A stretch of 64,000 nucleotides of DNA, from positions 15,078,309 to 15,142,308 of the forward strand of contig CM042086.1 of NCBI GenBank assembly GCA_023512835.1, written 5' to 3'. The notes below the pieces were generated by a model. It made no database searches and had not been told where the DNA came from. It saw only the letters and a program-made list of their open reading frames with translations. Source of the stretch: Taxillus chinensis (taxonomy: Eukaryota > Streptophyta > Magnoliopsida > Santalales > Loranthaceae). Numbering within the stretch: the stretch's first letter is position 1; each line of letters starts with the position of its first letter. A program made the translations under genes and the position numbers. Positions 12,801 through 24,700 of this stretch are shown in pieces.

Positions 12801-14455
12801 TTTTTGTACCAACTTTATCATTTAATGTATTTGATGTCATTAAGATAAGTTTGAGATTCAACTAATAATTGTATTTTTTAACACATTAATGCATATGATT
12901 TTGATCGTTTTATTAGTGGATACATTATTATATGTTTGAAAGGTGATAAAAGTAGATTCATGCTTTAAAAAGCATATATAATACGTTAAGAATCTCACCT
13001 GTAGATGAAATTATTAATTTAGCATAAGATATTTTGTCAATGTCTTTATGCACTAAGATAGTAATATTCGGTTATTGTGGTTAGACAGTACTTAGAATTT
13101 CTAACCACATTTTCACTAAGCCCTCATATATCTTCTCCTTCTTATATGAAGTTATGAAAAAAGAAAAAGAAAAAAGAGAAGTTGGTATTAACAATTGCTG
13201 ATTTTGTTACATTAGATTATTAATTCAGTTATTAATTTAATCACAATAAATATTCTAAAATTACCCTAACATTTAAAACAAAAAAAAACTAGCTCCTATT
13301 TTTTGCTTTATTATTTTATTTTAATTTAATTTTAGGAATAAGATTGTTATTATATATAAAGAAAAAAATTGGTAGTGCCACATTTGCTATTCCAATTCAT
13401 CATCCATCAAAAAGCTTTTCCCCCAATCTTTTTCATTATTTTGTCTCACCCATTTCATGCCTTGCTGTTGCGTCACTTGCTTGTTTTCCACTGACTTCCA
13501 AAGCCCGCCAATCTAATTACGGGTAACGTCACCCCCATTGAATCTACAGCAAGCAAAACAAATGGTTTTAACGAGACCTCTACTCTACATCAACAAATAG
13601 ACTGATACCGAAATTTGTACTGTTTTTGGAGTGACGTCGATGTATCAAAATCATTACTTAGCCATTTTAAGTATAATGATAGCAAAATCCAAAGAAAAGT
13701 TTATTAGGTATGCATACTGTGTAGTAATTCACGGAGAAATATATTATTAGTATGAATAAATTTTTTTAAAAAATAATAATATAAATCTAACGGCATTAAA
13801 AATATTCTTGTATTTATCTATACTTATACCAAACCATTTACTCAAATCAAAATTGCCTGAAATTAAAATGAAAGTCTTGATTTTATCATTATATTTTAAT
13901 AACTTTATAGCTTTAATTAATTAATTTTAAATTTGAAACTCTAATTTTATTTTTTATTGTTATTTAATTATAACTTTCTATAATTTATCATATATTATAT
14001 TATTATATATTAAATTTAATAAGATCTCAATTTCACCACGATTCGATTTTACCTGATCAAAACTATTTAAAATTAATACTCTATTTTTACAACCTTTTGA
14101 TTATGTATGAGCAACTAAATTTTTGAAAATTCACCCGGCCAGTATCTATTTCATACCTAATTTAGCGTCCTCATATTGGGACCAATATTACGGTCACATA
14201 TATATATTTTTTCCAACTTTTTAAAAATGGATACTTATATTTCTCATATGACGATAGGATTAATTGTTAATTAGGCGGATTTCAATATTAATTCCACTAA
14301 AATTAATTGACTCGAATTTTTAAGGGTTTTAGATTTTTCGCACGAAACATTTAATTTGGAGACCATGCAGTCATGCACGTAAATGCATATAGGTTAATAA
14401 TTTGTGAGACTAATTCCTAAGTTGAAAACTCTTAGACACCTTGGTGAGGCTTCAC
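9831..14455. other. AT-rich intergenic region with degenerate repeats
   Basis: No convincing gene. A short inverted repeat (TGTGGCAAGTGA near 10224 and its complement TCACTTGCCACA near 10292) flanks a TA run and could be a hairpin or small MITE remnant. At about 11070-11370 the words GAAGA, GACTC and CTCGAAGA recur many times, giving a low-order internally repetitive block. The remainder is AT-rich with poly-A and poly-T runs. Confidence 0.5.
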
Positions 14456-14720
14456 TCCCCACATACGAAGTCTCCAACGATTCACACACATGACAACGTC
14501 TTTTTTGTTTTAGGAACTTGTAGAGATAGCTCCTAAGACTTAGCTTTACTTGTGAAACATCTCTTGGGGTTGGAGATCCCAATTCACACCCCACACACGA
14601 AGTCTCCAACGATTCACACACATGACAACGTCTTTTTTGTTTTAGGAACTTGTAGAGATAGCTCCTAAGGCTTAGCTTTACTTGTGAAACATCTATTGGG
14701 GTTGGAGATCCCAATTCCCA
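14456..14720. repeat. Two-copy tandem repeat, period 132 bp
   Basis: The word GAAGTCTCCAACGATTCACA begins at 14467 and again at 14599, so the period is 132 bp. The sequence through AACATCT.TTGGGGTTGGAGATCCCAATTC is nearly the same in both copies. The period is a multiple of three and the minus strand stays open for 106 codons (14394-14714), but the ORF matches no family I know and is probably a by-product of the repeat. Confidence 0.85.
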
Positions 14721-15780
14721 CCAAGAGAGGTTAATGCTATTTTATCCCGCTTCAATGCATTAAAAGATGTATCGCACATGAATACACTAATTTGTTATAA
14801 TTAACTTACTTTATTTCCTTACAAATTATTCTATCTACAAACAATGAAGTGTATATAAATTAATCATCGGAGGAGCTACGATCTTTTAAATTAAACGATA
14901 ATTAGTTATTGTATAATTTGAAAACTATAATCCTATATACAAAGTTTATTATTTTTAATTTAATCTCTCGGCAAATTAAAATTAAAATATGAATATGGTA
15001 TCTACATATTAATTACACACAACAATTATGCCATTAAATTTAATTTTAAATCTTAATTATATTACTTAAATTTAAGCTTAACCAAGGATAGTATAACATA
15101 TTTAATATTAACATTTTGGTCTCATCTAATGTAATGTTTTTTAACAATATGCTAGAGCAAATATATAACTATATATAAATATGTTTGACCGAGCTCCAAA
15201 AATTTAGATTTAAACCATAAGGTATATCTAAATAATTTCATTCATTAATTATATTGTTATATGATCACCTATATATATCCCAATTAATTAAGTAGTTTAA
15301 CACCTGTTTGGTTAAGGGCCGGGGTGATGCCTTTGCTATGCAGGCATGCAGGTTCTCCTTGTAATTGAATGACGAAGATAATCTAATATATATATTAACG
15401 CTTTTTGACATGCCCTCTGCCTACCTCTGCTCTGGACCAAGAAAATTAAGTAAATCTGTCCCTGTCCCTGCTAGACAGCCCACGACGTACGGGGAGATTC
15501 AATAATTTGGGAACAAAGAGGTCAAATGGTGTTGGTTTGCTTCGCTGGTAGCCTAGTAGCCTAGGGGCTTTGCTTTGTTTCTTTTTTGTTTCTGTTTAAT
15601 TACCCCACTTGCATCTATTTATATTTCTGCTATAATAACAACAGAAATGCTGTATTAAAAAAAAACTACATAATTTTTTGAAGTAAAATACCATAAAACT
15701 GAGCATCCGAACTCTACGTACATTCAAATGGTAACGCCATGAAAATAAAAATTAGATATAAGCCCGGGGAAAAAGGAAGA
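14721..15780. other. AT-rich spacer
   Basis: I see no gene. It ends in a moderately GC-balanced stretch (about 15310-15620) with no open frame of note, just before the homopolymer block. Confidence 0.5.
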
Positions 15781-15957
15781 GAGGGGGGGGGGGGGAAAAA
15801 GTTTTTTTTTTTTTTTTTTTTGGAAAAAAAAGGAAAAAAAAAGGGGGGGGGGAAAATTAAAATTTTTGTTTTTTGGGGGGGGTTTTTTTTTGGGGGGGAA
15901 AAAAAAAGGAAAAAAAAAAAAAAAAAAAGGGGGGGGGGGGGGGGGGGGGGGAAAAAA

Positions 15958-15991
<34 letters not shown>

Positions 15992-16061
15992 AGAAAAAGG
16001 GGGGGGGGAGGGAGAAGAAAGAAAAAAAGGGGGAGATGGGGGGGGGGGGGGGGGGTTTTTT

Positions 16062-16103
<42 letters not shown>

Positions 16104-16111
16104 GGGGGTTT

Positions 16112-16175
<64 letters not shown>

Positions 16176-16177
16176 AT
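15781..16177. other. Abnormal block of G, A and T homopolymers
   Basis: Almost 400 bp made only of long runs of G, A and T, for example runs of 20 or more G near 15930-15990 and 16075-16100, and a T run of about 50 ending near 16168. C is essentially absent from the plus strand. No known element has this structure. The word GTAACGC occurs just before (15731-15737) and just after (16179-16185) the block. An assembly or base-calling fault at a poly(A/T) or GA-rich repeat is the simplest reading. Confidence 0.85.
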
Positions 16178-16185
16178 AGTAACGC

Positions 16186-17520
16186 AGATGTGGATTCAAA
16201 CGTGGGACTGGGAAGTGAAACACTTTTGTTTCCTCGATCACAGTGCTCTTCTGCGGGAAACGACAAATCTGTACATAACCTTTTAATGTATATATTGATA
16301 TCATAAATTGATTTTAAATTAAAAGGAAAAAAATCATTCTGAATGATGAGATATTGGCACGATTATATTTGTGAATTATCATGCAAGGATATATATCCAA
16401 AGGATTAATGGTAACGTGAGTGGTGACGTGAGTAATCTTAACATGTCGGGAGTGAAAAATAATAAATTTATAAGTCAATATAATTCCACATCGATCCGTC
16501 ACGGTTGTATGGATTGACCCAATTACTTTTGTTTAATGTATGGATTGACCCAATTGCTTGTTCAGATAAGATATATATCTATATAATCAACTAAATCATG
16601 CATGGCTGATGGGCTCAACATATATATATATATATATATACTTTATCTCAATATAAAAGATGTGGCAGGAATTAATCTAAAGAAAGCCTGCAGGTTACAA
16701 TCCATGGTAAATGAATAACAGCCTTTCGGGCAACACACACACAACTAGAGCTAGCGCAGGTGACAATCATGCAGGGACATACCAATATGGTGTCTCACGT
16801 GGACTGCAAACGGAGAGCACTGACTTCGCCAGACAATGCAATACATGCATGTACGCTGTCAGCAACTCACCGTTGAGATTACATATGCATGCCTTCGCTT
16901 TAAATGCCCACTTGCGTCGTTGTACTAGAAATGCATATATATGTTACTCGGGGGAGTTAAGGATTATCAGAAGGCGCACTGTAAAACTACGTGTGTGTTT
17001 ATATCCTTTCCCCACCGTACGAGGTATCCGTCACGATAGTTATGGTTTTGTGTTAATTAATTTGTTTCACCTTGATTATGTCTGAGTGTTAACAACGGTA
17101 CAGCTGCAATGGGAAATATATAGCTTGTCCAACAAACAAGAGTGCCATAGCAACCACGTGCTAGCTGTCTGTGCATCTAAACGTTGTTGAGTCACTTCAA
17201 CTGTAAGCTGGTATGCCACTGGGTGAATCTCAATCCACCTCCTCAGGACCTCAAATACAAATCTCTGAAACCCCCCACCGTGCCCCAAAAACACTCACCA
17301 AGCCCATTTCCGTTACGGAAAACACGCACATCCATATCTGGGAGCCCAAATATCGTGGCGTTCCAGAAGCGAAATCCCTGTCAGGAGTTTCACCAAACAC
17401 CTTACGTGCACGGCCCAGTTAGGCTCTCTTAAAAGGCTTTCACGGCCCAACCCAATTTTAAAATTAGAGGGGGTGAGGTGCCGGCCCATGCTCTAGCGCC
17501 CTCGGGTGTAAGAGATGCTT
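16186..17520. other. Intergenic sequence, no supported gene
   Basis: Contains a TA run at 16619-16640 and a 124-codon open frame at 16711-17085 whose composition is not protein-like. At 17180-17430 several frames on both strands stay open for 60-80 codons and base composition is less AT-rich, which could be a decayed gene or transposon fragment, but I recognise no motif. Confidence 0.4.
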
Positions 17521-17559
17521 CCGGGCAATGAATAAGGTTGTCGCCAATAATAATAAAAG

Positions 17560-17830
17560 AACACGACGTGATTGTGATGTTATCACGTGAAAGAAGAAGA
17601 AGAATGTGACACACACTGACATGTGATGGTATCACGTGATGGCGGTTTGTGATGATATCCTGTGATTGTTTGAAGAAGAATTGTCTGAATTAAGAAGTTA
17701 TTGTGATTGTGATGGTATCGTGTGACCGTGATTGTGGCACACCATGTGGAAGGATTGTCTGAATCAGTTAAGATTGTGATGGTACACAACACGTATTTAC
17801 TAATTGTGAATGTGATGGCACACAATATGT
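17560..17830. repeat. Degenerate short repeats built on TGTGATGGTATC
   Basis: The words GTGATGGTATCACGTGA, GTGATGATATCCTGTGA, GTGATGGTATCGTGTGA and GTGATGGTACACAAC recur, together with two copies of GATTGTCTGAAT. Several units hold a near-palindromic core (TATCACGTGA), which includes a CACGTG G-box. The array is irregular, not a clean satellite. Confidence 0.6.
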
Positions 17831-19929
17831 ATTTCACTAATTGTTTTGGTGATCATATAATATGAATTAGTTATACTTAGGGTAATGTTACGAAATTTTG
17901 CAACCGTGATAGTGTTAGTATATTAAATTTTTTAATAAGTTAATTTAAAATTAAATGATTCAATCAAATATTAATTAATTATTAATTTTTGTATGATAAA
18001 TATATATATAATATTTAATTTTTATATCATGATGTACACTTATAATTATACCAAATGATTATGTTATTAATTATATATATAACTTGTTTTAATTATATAT
18101 ATATAAAACTTATTTTACTTATATATATTCGTATCGTAATTGTTTGTCTTGCATATAAAATATTTCAAATTGTAACTATTTTTAAAAGTATTAGTATATT
18201 TTTTTGTATTATAATATATATATATATATTATTATTATGTTAGAATTAAGAGTGTGATTTTTAATAATAATAGTTATTATTATTATTGCTACATATGTTA
18301 ATTACGTAAATATATTAACCAGAGATCACATAGCTTAATGGTTGATCGTTGCTTATGGTTTAGGCGAGGTCTTGGGTTTAATTTGTATTCGTAGCATTTT
18401 GTCAAAAGTTTTTCATATTGATAAAGATTTTATCCGCTTGTATCTTATTATCGTTATTTATTAGTTTTGTTTATATGAATAATTTTAACTCAAATCAATT
18501 TAATTCATACACTGAAAAAATCAATAAAATTATTTTAATTTATAATAATAAATATAAGTTAAAATATAAATTAATTATATAATAATAATTTAAATATTAT
18601 AAAATTATAAATACAAATAATTAAAAATAATCAGGATATTTTTGGGTTGCAAATAAGATTTGGGTTGGGCCCAATAAAAACTTGGTCGTCGCCTGCCTTC
18701 CTCCGTGCTAAAATTTTAATGTGCGGCGGGGTGTTTTTCGGTGGTGATAGTAATCAGGATTCATGACTGGGCTCACGGAGCTGCTGACTCACGGACCGCT
18801 TTCATCATCTCCACCGGGTCTTGCATCTTAATTTGCATGAATAGCATTGATGTGATGGGGGATAATATTGTTATAAATCACATTAAATAATTATTGGGGT
18901 TTGGCCTCTTTTGGGTATTGGGTTCCCCGATTACTGAAATTGATAGTACATGGAGAGGCGAGATTCATTTGTAGTGCATTCTATCGCCAGCATTTAATTT
19001 GATAATTTTTACTGAAATTAAGGCTGACATGCCTCGCATATCGGTAGGATTAATTAGTGTAATAAATTTTTATTTTTATTTTAGGGTATATAAAAAATAA
19101 ATATGAATTTGTTAGCATCGGATGAATATGTATATATATGATCCATACTTCAAATTTAAAATATCATTGAATCATTTTAATTATTTAAAAGATAAAATTA
19201 CATATTTATGTTTTAGCCGTCGACCCCGTCGTTTAATATTTAAAAAGTTAATATAGTTGTGTGGTATTCATAATAACCAATATATGATTTAGAAGTAACA
19301 AAGAATTACAACATGAATAAGTAAAATTTCATAAAAATCAGGTCATTGTTTAAACTATAAGTTGATTGCCCACCTCCAAAGATCAAAATTCTTGCGTCGT
19401 GATTTAAATGGCAAGATTATAAGTCCTTTATCAACAAGTTTTAACATGTACATCACAAGTTACTCTCAGAGTTTGGACCGCAAATGTCATCACTCGTGGT
19501 AGTTTAGTAGGTTTCATTAAGTTATGATATTGTGATGGATTTTTCATTTTTAAAACTAAAATATTATGAAAAGTATTATTGCAGTCTTAATGTGTAAGTC
19601 TCGCACACTATTAATTAATGTGATATCATGTGATTGGATGACATATCGTGAGTGTGACGCAAGCCTTAATCATATACCACATCCGTCAGCAGTATGCAAA
19701 ACTTGTGTGGTAGAACCACATATAACAATATTAAAATAAATAAGGTATTGATGTATTAGCCTATGGAGTTACTAATCTTTTGGATATTGATGTATTAGCC
19801 TATGGAGTTATTTTTCTGATTATGAATTTGAAAACATAATGTATTAAAAATTAAACTAACTGAAATAAATGGTTAAATCTCAATCAAATATTACTTATAT
19901 CAGCCAAATAAATTTACATGTGTATCTCT

Positions 19930-19998
<69 letters not shown>

Positions 19999-20280
19999 GT
20001 AAGTAAGGTAAATTACTCACAAGCTCTTTATTCATTTTAATACAATAAAATTAAGATATGAAGTTAGCTAAAATATTTATGATTTTTTTCAAAAGTAAAA
20101 GACTTCGCCACATAACGTTATTTTAAATTCATCTAAAAATCAATTCATTTCATTTAATTTAGAATACATTTCGGAGCAAAAAGATCATTTTTCTAATATA
20201 AAGTTTTATATATAAAACTCCAGTTGTATACTACTAAACAAATCACTAACCATGCATGCAGATACCAACAAATTTAATAA
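17831..20280. other. AT-rich intergenic region
   Basis: No convincing gene. It holds a dispersed-repeat copy at about 18240-18420 (listed separately), a direct repeat of about 30 bp (GATATTGATGTATTAGCCTATGGAGTTA type at 19746 and 19785) and a long GT-then-TA microsatellite at about 19933-19991. Confidence 0.5.
18240..18420 (+). mobile_element. Dispersed repeat copy with tRNA-like A box (copy 1)
   Basis: This stretch resembles 60765-60925 in the same window: an ATT trinucleotide run, CTACATATGTTAATTACG, TAGCTTAATGG (18331-18341, fits the pol III A-box pattern), then GGGTTTAATTTG (a weak B box) and GTCAAAAGTTTTT. The shared part extends upstream of the A box, so a simple tRNA-derived SINE is not certain. 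It may be part of a larger non-autonomous element. Confidence 0.45.
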
Positions 20281-20439
20281 GACACAATCAACAGTCAACA
20301 CCAGTCAGTGGCAGTGTCGTAAAATAATGCAAAAGAAAGGGATTGGCCTGTAAATTACGCGCGCTTATCTTCTCACTCCACACCATATTCCTTTTCCCTA
20401 TAACCCGAGCGACTTTAATGCTCCCTTCTTTTTTGTTCG

Positions 20440-21064
20440 GTTCTTCGTCCTTGACGTCTTGACCGTTGCTTTTCCCTTCGCTCTCTCTCTCTCTCTCTCT
20501 CTCTCTCCTGTGATCATTGCAGTCTCGTTCGCGCTCACACCATCTCCGTGGTTCCTTCAGCGATCTGGTTTTCAAGTCACCGCCGAGCTCTCGTAAGTGG
20601 TGCCCATCGCATTTCGAAACCCATGAACTATACAAGTGCACGGGCGTTCACACTCACTCAGAGTCACACTCCACAACACCAGCAGCAGCAGCAGGTATTT
20701 TTTATTAATTTTTTTGTAATGATTTTTACAAAAAAAAATTTTGTAACTTGTTCTAGAGACGAATATCTCATATTTGATATCTGGGTTGTTCTTTAAAAAC
20801 CTATCCGTTTGTTTCATTTATCGTAGATACGAGCTCAATTTTCTTATAATTTTTTTTTCGTGCCCCCCCTCTTTCATCAGTTTCAGGTAAAATATATTTG
20901 CATTTTTGTTTAGATTTCGTAACAAAACTGCAGGATCTTTCATTTTCCAGTGACGTTTAGTTAGTACCGAAACTGATTACCATGTGGTCGCTGCACATTA
21001 GCGTTTTCTTGTCTCACAGATTCATTCAGGCCCGCCTTTCACTCACTCCTTAGTTGTGTGTGCT

Positions 21065-21099
<35 letters not shown>

Positions 21100-21467
21100 T
21101 TATGTATTTGTTGTTATTGTGACTTGGGTATTAAGAAAAGCACTTTCTAGTGAAGAACTAACTCTTCCGATTTTTTTTTAAAGTTAATTTTTGTGTGCGC
21201 TCGCTTAAATTTCACAGTTTTCGGCTAACGGAGCTGTTTTGAGGTTGATTTGTTTTCTTGTTTGTTAATGTCCACAGATTTGGTAGTTTTTCATAGTAAG
21301 CATGATCCTCGAACTTATCTATTCCTGCTCGAGGAGCACATGAAGTACCATATGAATCTGGTCAATCTTAGGAAAGAAGTGCCTTGTGAATTCTATTTTG
21401 ACTCAGGCCTCAAAAAAATCCTAGAAGCTGGGACTGAAAAAGGTGACAAAAATAGGATATTAGAGAC
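20440..21467 (+). promoter_or_regulatory. 5' leader of the DUF630/632 gene, with leader intron and uORFs
   Basis: A CT tract (about 20479-20507) precedes a probable leader exon ending with five CAG codons at 20694, followed by GTATTT. The acceptor TCCACAG ends at 21277, so a leader intron of 20695-21277 is likely. Upstream ATGs are present in both leader exons (20623, 21302, 21340). Exact transcription start is unknown. Confidence 0.6.
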
Positions 21468-21702
21468 ATGGGTTGTTCTACATCCAAGTTGGAAGATGAA
21501 GAGGCAGTCCGGCTTTGCAAGGATAGAAGGAAATTCATTAAGCAGGCTGTGGACCACCGATTGCGGTTTGCTACTGGACACATTGCCTATATCCAGTCCT
21601 TACAGGGAGTTTCCTCAGCTCTCTGTGATTATATCGAAGGAGACAAGCCTCGTGAATTCTTGTTGGACTCATATAGTACCCCCCCTCCCATCAAACCCGT
21701 AA
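21302..21702 (+). promoter_or_regulatory. Overlapping upstream ORFs running into the DUF630/632 start
   Basis: uORF1 is 21302-21343 (13 aa). Its TGA overlaps the ATG of uORF2 (21340-21342) in an ATGA arrangement. uORF2 runs 120 codons to 21702, crossing the main ATG at 21468 in another frame. If kept in the mature mRNA, this layout would reduce initiation at the main start, whose own context (GACATGG) is good. Whether the leader is spliced to remove them is not known. Confidence 0.6.
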
Positions 21703-24700
21703 AGAAACCAAACCCTGGTTTTATCTCAATGTCACCAAATTCCTACCCTGTAATCTCAACTAAATCTGGAAACAGCTCTTCTTATAAAATTAACTACCTA
21801 AGATCAGGTGGGAACCCTGCTGTAGTGGTGGAGGAGATACCTCCACAGCCACCAGAAACTGTTACAATCGAAACCTACCAGGCCACACACAATTATGGAC
21901 TTGATGGATTCTTTGAGATGCAATCTTCACCTGTAAATTCTTCCTTCTTCTCTCACACTCCCAACAATAGACCCAATTTGCCTCCCTCTTCGCCTCAAAC
22001 TTCTCCTTGGGACTTCTTTTGGAACCCTTTTACTTCCCTGGACTATTATGGCTACCCCAATGGGAGCAGTATTGATCAGAACATTATTGATGATGATGAC
22101 ATCAATAGGATGAGACAGCTTAGAGAAGAAGAAGGGATCCCTGACTTAGAAGAGGATGAAGCAGAATATGAGGAAACTAATGGCAAGGTTAATAATGTAG
22201 CAGAAGAAAGATCTAAGATTGATTTGAACTACAGCCGAGAGGACAGCCAATTTAAAAAAAACTATGCCAATGGGGAAGCCATTGTCGAAGAGGAAGATGA
22301 AGATGATGAGGAATACGAAACAGACAGCGGGATGGAAACTGAGGAGGAAGTGAATGGACTGCAATCCCATAGAAGTGAGAATGTTGAAGTATTTCAAGCT
22401 CAAACGGCAGGAAAAGTTGAGATTAGTAATGAAGGAAAGGTGGTCAGTGATGAGCAGGCTAATGAAAAAACACCAGATTTCACTGTTTATGTGAACAGAA
22501 TGCCGAAAAGCATGGTGGAAGTTATCAAATATCTCGAGTCTCAGTTCAAGATTGTATGTCATTCTGCTCGTGAGGTCTCCACAATGTTAGAGGCTAGCAG
22601 AGCTCCGTATTCCTCAATGTTGAATGAACACACCGGTATAAAGCTCCAACACTATCAGATTTATTTCGTAATATCTTTTAAGATTGCATCACTATGACGT
22701 GCTTGCATCTTTGGCTCATAGCATTTACAAAAATATTGAACTTTCTCAGTAAAAATGTATCAACTCGTGTGAATTAAATGGCAATAAAATTTTAAGCAAA
22801 TAGTTTTATGTACAGCCATTATTTGGGTCGCTTAATTAATAGTTTCAATGGTTATCATTTGCACCTCCAAAGAAATCTCATTAAAACTCTTCATCTATAA
22901 ACAATTACATAAAATTTTCTGTATGTTAAATCTATACATTACTTGTGTTACATTGTGTTTTCTGCAATTCAAATAGAGAATGTACCAAGCTAACTAAATG
23001 ATTGCATAAAGGGCAATCAGTAATGTCTTTATTATGAAGGTGTCAAGTGAACTCTCCTAAGTCGTGTTTTAGCGTTGCTTTAAAAGCTTTATTTTGTCTG
23101 TGTCAAATTGGTAAATTTGGGGCTGTTAATAAATCTGCATTCATAGTACAAGATTTAAGAAAAAAATGCAAAATCTTATGTTTTTCCCTTGCAATTTCTC
23201 TTTTACCTGCCAATAGTATCACAAACATTTGCTTGTTAGGGTTAAATTTTGGTGATATGGTTTGTCAGGCACAGGGATAATTTTTTTTAAAATTGAAAAA
23301 GAAAACTTTTATTGAGGCCACTAAAAACGTGACAAGAAGTTACAAAACCCTACCCATAGCAAGGAGATCAAGTGTCATCTAGAGAAGTTACAACACACAC
23401 TTATATGTAACAATAAAGCGACCTTGGACATCTCTCTCAGAGTTTTCAAAACATTGGCTGTTGCATTCCCTCTAAACTGCCCAGGAAAAAGCTGAAGGGA
23501 CCTAATGCAGCAGCGACTTGACTCATTCCCTTACCTACCACCCATCCACACCTCAATTTCAACACAGGGATCAGTTATAGTTATGACAATTTGAAATTTT
23601 CTATATGGATCTTTTGAGTGTTGAAGTGAACCTAAGATCATTAGAGTTGGCTTTAGGTTTGTGTTGATGTTCTTAATACACAAAGCACATCCCGTTTTTT
23701 CTTTAGGAATTAAAAAACAGAGAACTTGGTTGTGGCGTGGCTATGTTTACAGTCAACATGTTTTTCTCTAAAGGCTGGTCATCCGGCCTTCTCATAATTG
23801 GGAACCTTGGCTGTTTCAGTGTGTTCTGGAATCATATTTGGTATTCTTGTTGAAGCATGGAGCGTTCTATAACATGCAGTCTAGTTGAAGTTTTTCTTGG
23901 GTATGTTACTGATGGGTTTACAAGTTCCTGATATGTGCTTTTTAGGTTATCTTAATTTGAGATATTATATTAGGTTTTGGCTTTTGTTTTGTTTAGACAA
24001 AATTCATCTGGTTATGCATATGAAATATATATGGAAAAATTATTCACTGTGTTCCAGAACTATATTTGGTATTCTTCTTGAAGCATGCAGCTTTTTGTAA
24101 CATGCTGTCTAGTTGAAGTGTTTCTTGGGTATTTAGTGTTACCAATGGGTTTACTTGTGGTAGCTATGTGTTTCCCGTATGTGCTTTTTTGGGGTTATCT
24201 TAATTTGAGATATTTGAATAGATTTTAGCTTTTGTTTTGCTGTCTAGTCAAAGATGCTTGCGTTTTCAATCAAAGCATGCAGTTTTTTGTAACATGCTGT
24301 CTAGCCGAAGTGTTTCTTGGGTATGTAGTGTTGCCAATGGGTTTACTTGCGGTAGCTATAGGTTTTTTGGGGTTATCTTAATTTGAGATATTAGAGTAAG
24401 TTTTAACTTTTGTTTTGCTTAGATAAATTCATTTGCTTATGCTTCTAAAATAAATATGCAAAAATTATTTATGGTGCGGCTAAGTTTGCCATTACAATTG
24501 TTCACATCCATAGGTCAAACAAGTGGTCTTCTCACAAAATAGGTATATGCGTCTTCTTGATAAATTTGGTGTTCTATTTTGAGTTTGGGTGTTGTTGTTT
24601 CAAGAGTCTAGTCCAAGTTATTGAGTTTATGGTGTAATTGCATAGAGGGTTTATAAGTCACTTTTTTTTTGCCTTTTTGGGTCGTTTTCTCTTCCATTAT

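Noticed and set aside
14467..14720. CRISPR-like repeat
   Set aside because: Only two long adjacent copies without spacers in a plant nuclear context; a plain tandem duplication.
15724..16306. Several long open frames rich in Gly, Lys, Phe or Pro
   Set aside because: They are translations of homopolymer runs in the abnormal block and carry no real protein signal.
16711..17085. A 124-codon open frame in spacer DNA
   Set aside because: No recognisable motif, no splice context and unlikely composition; expected by chance.
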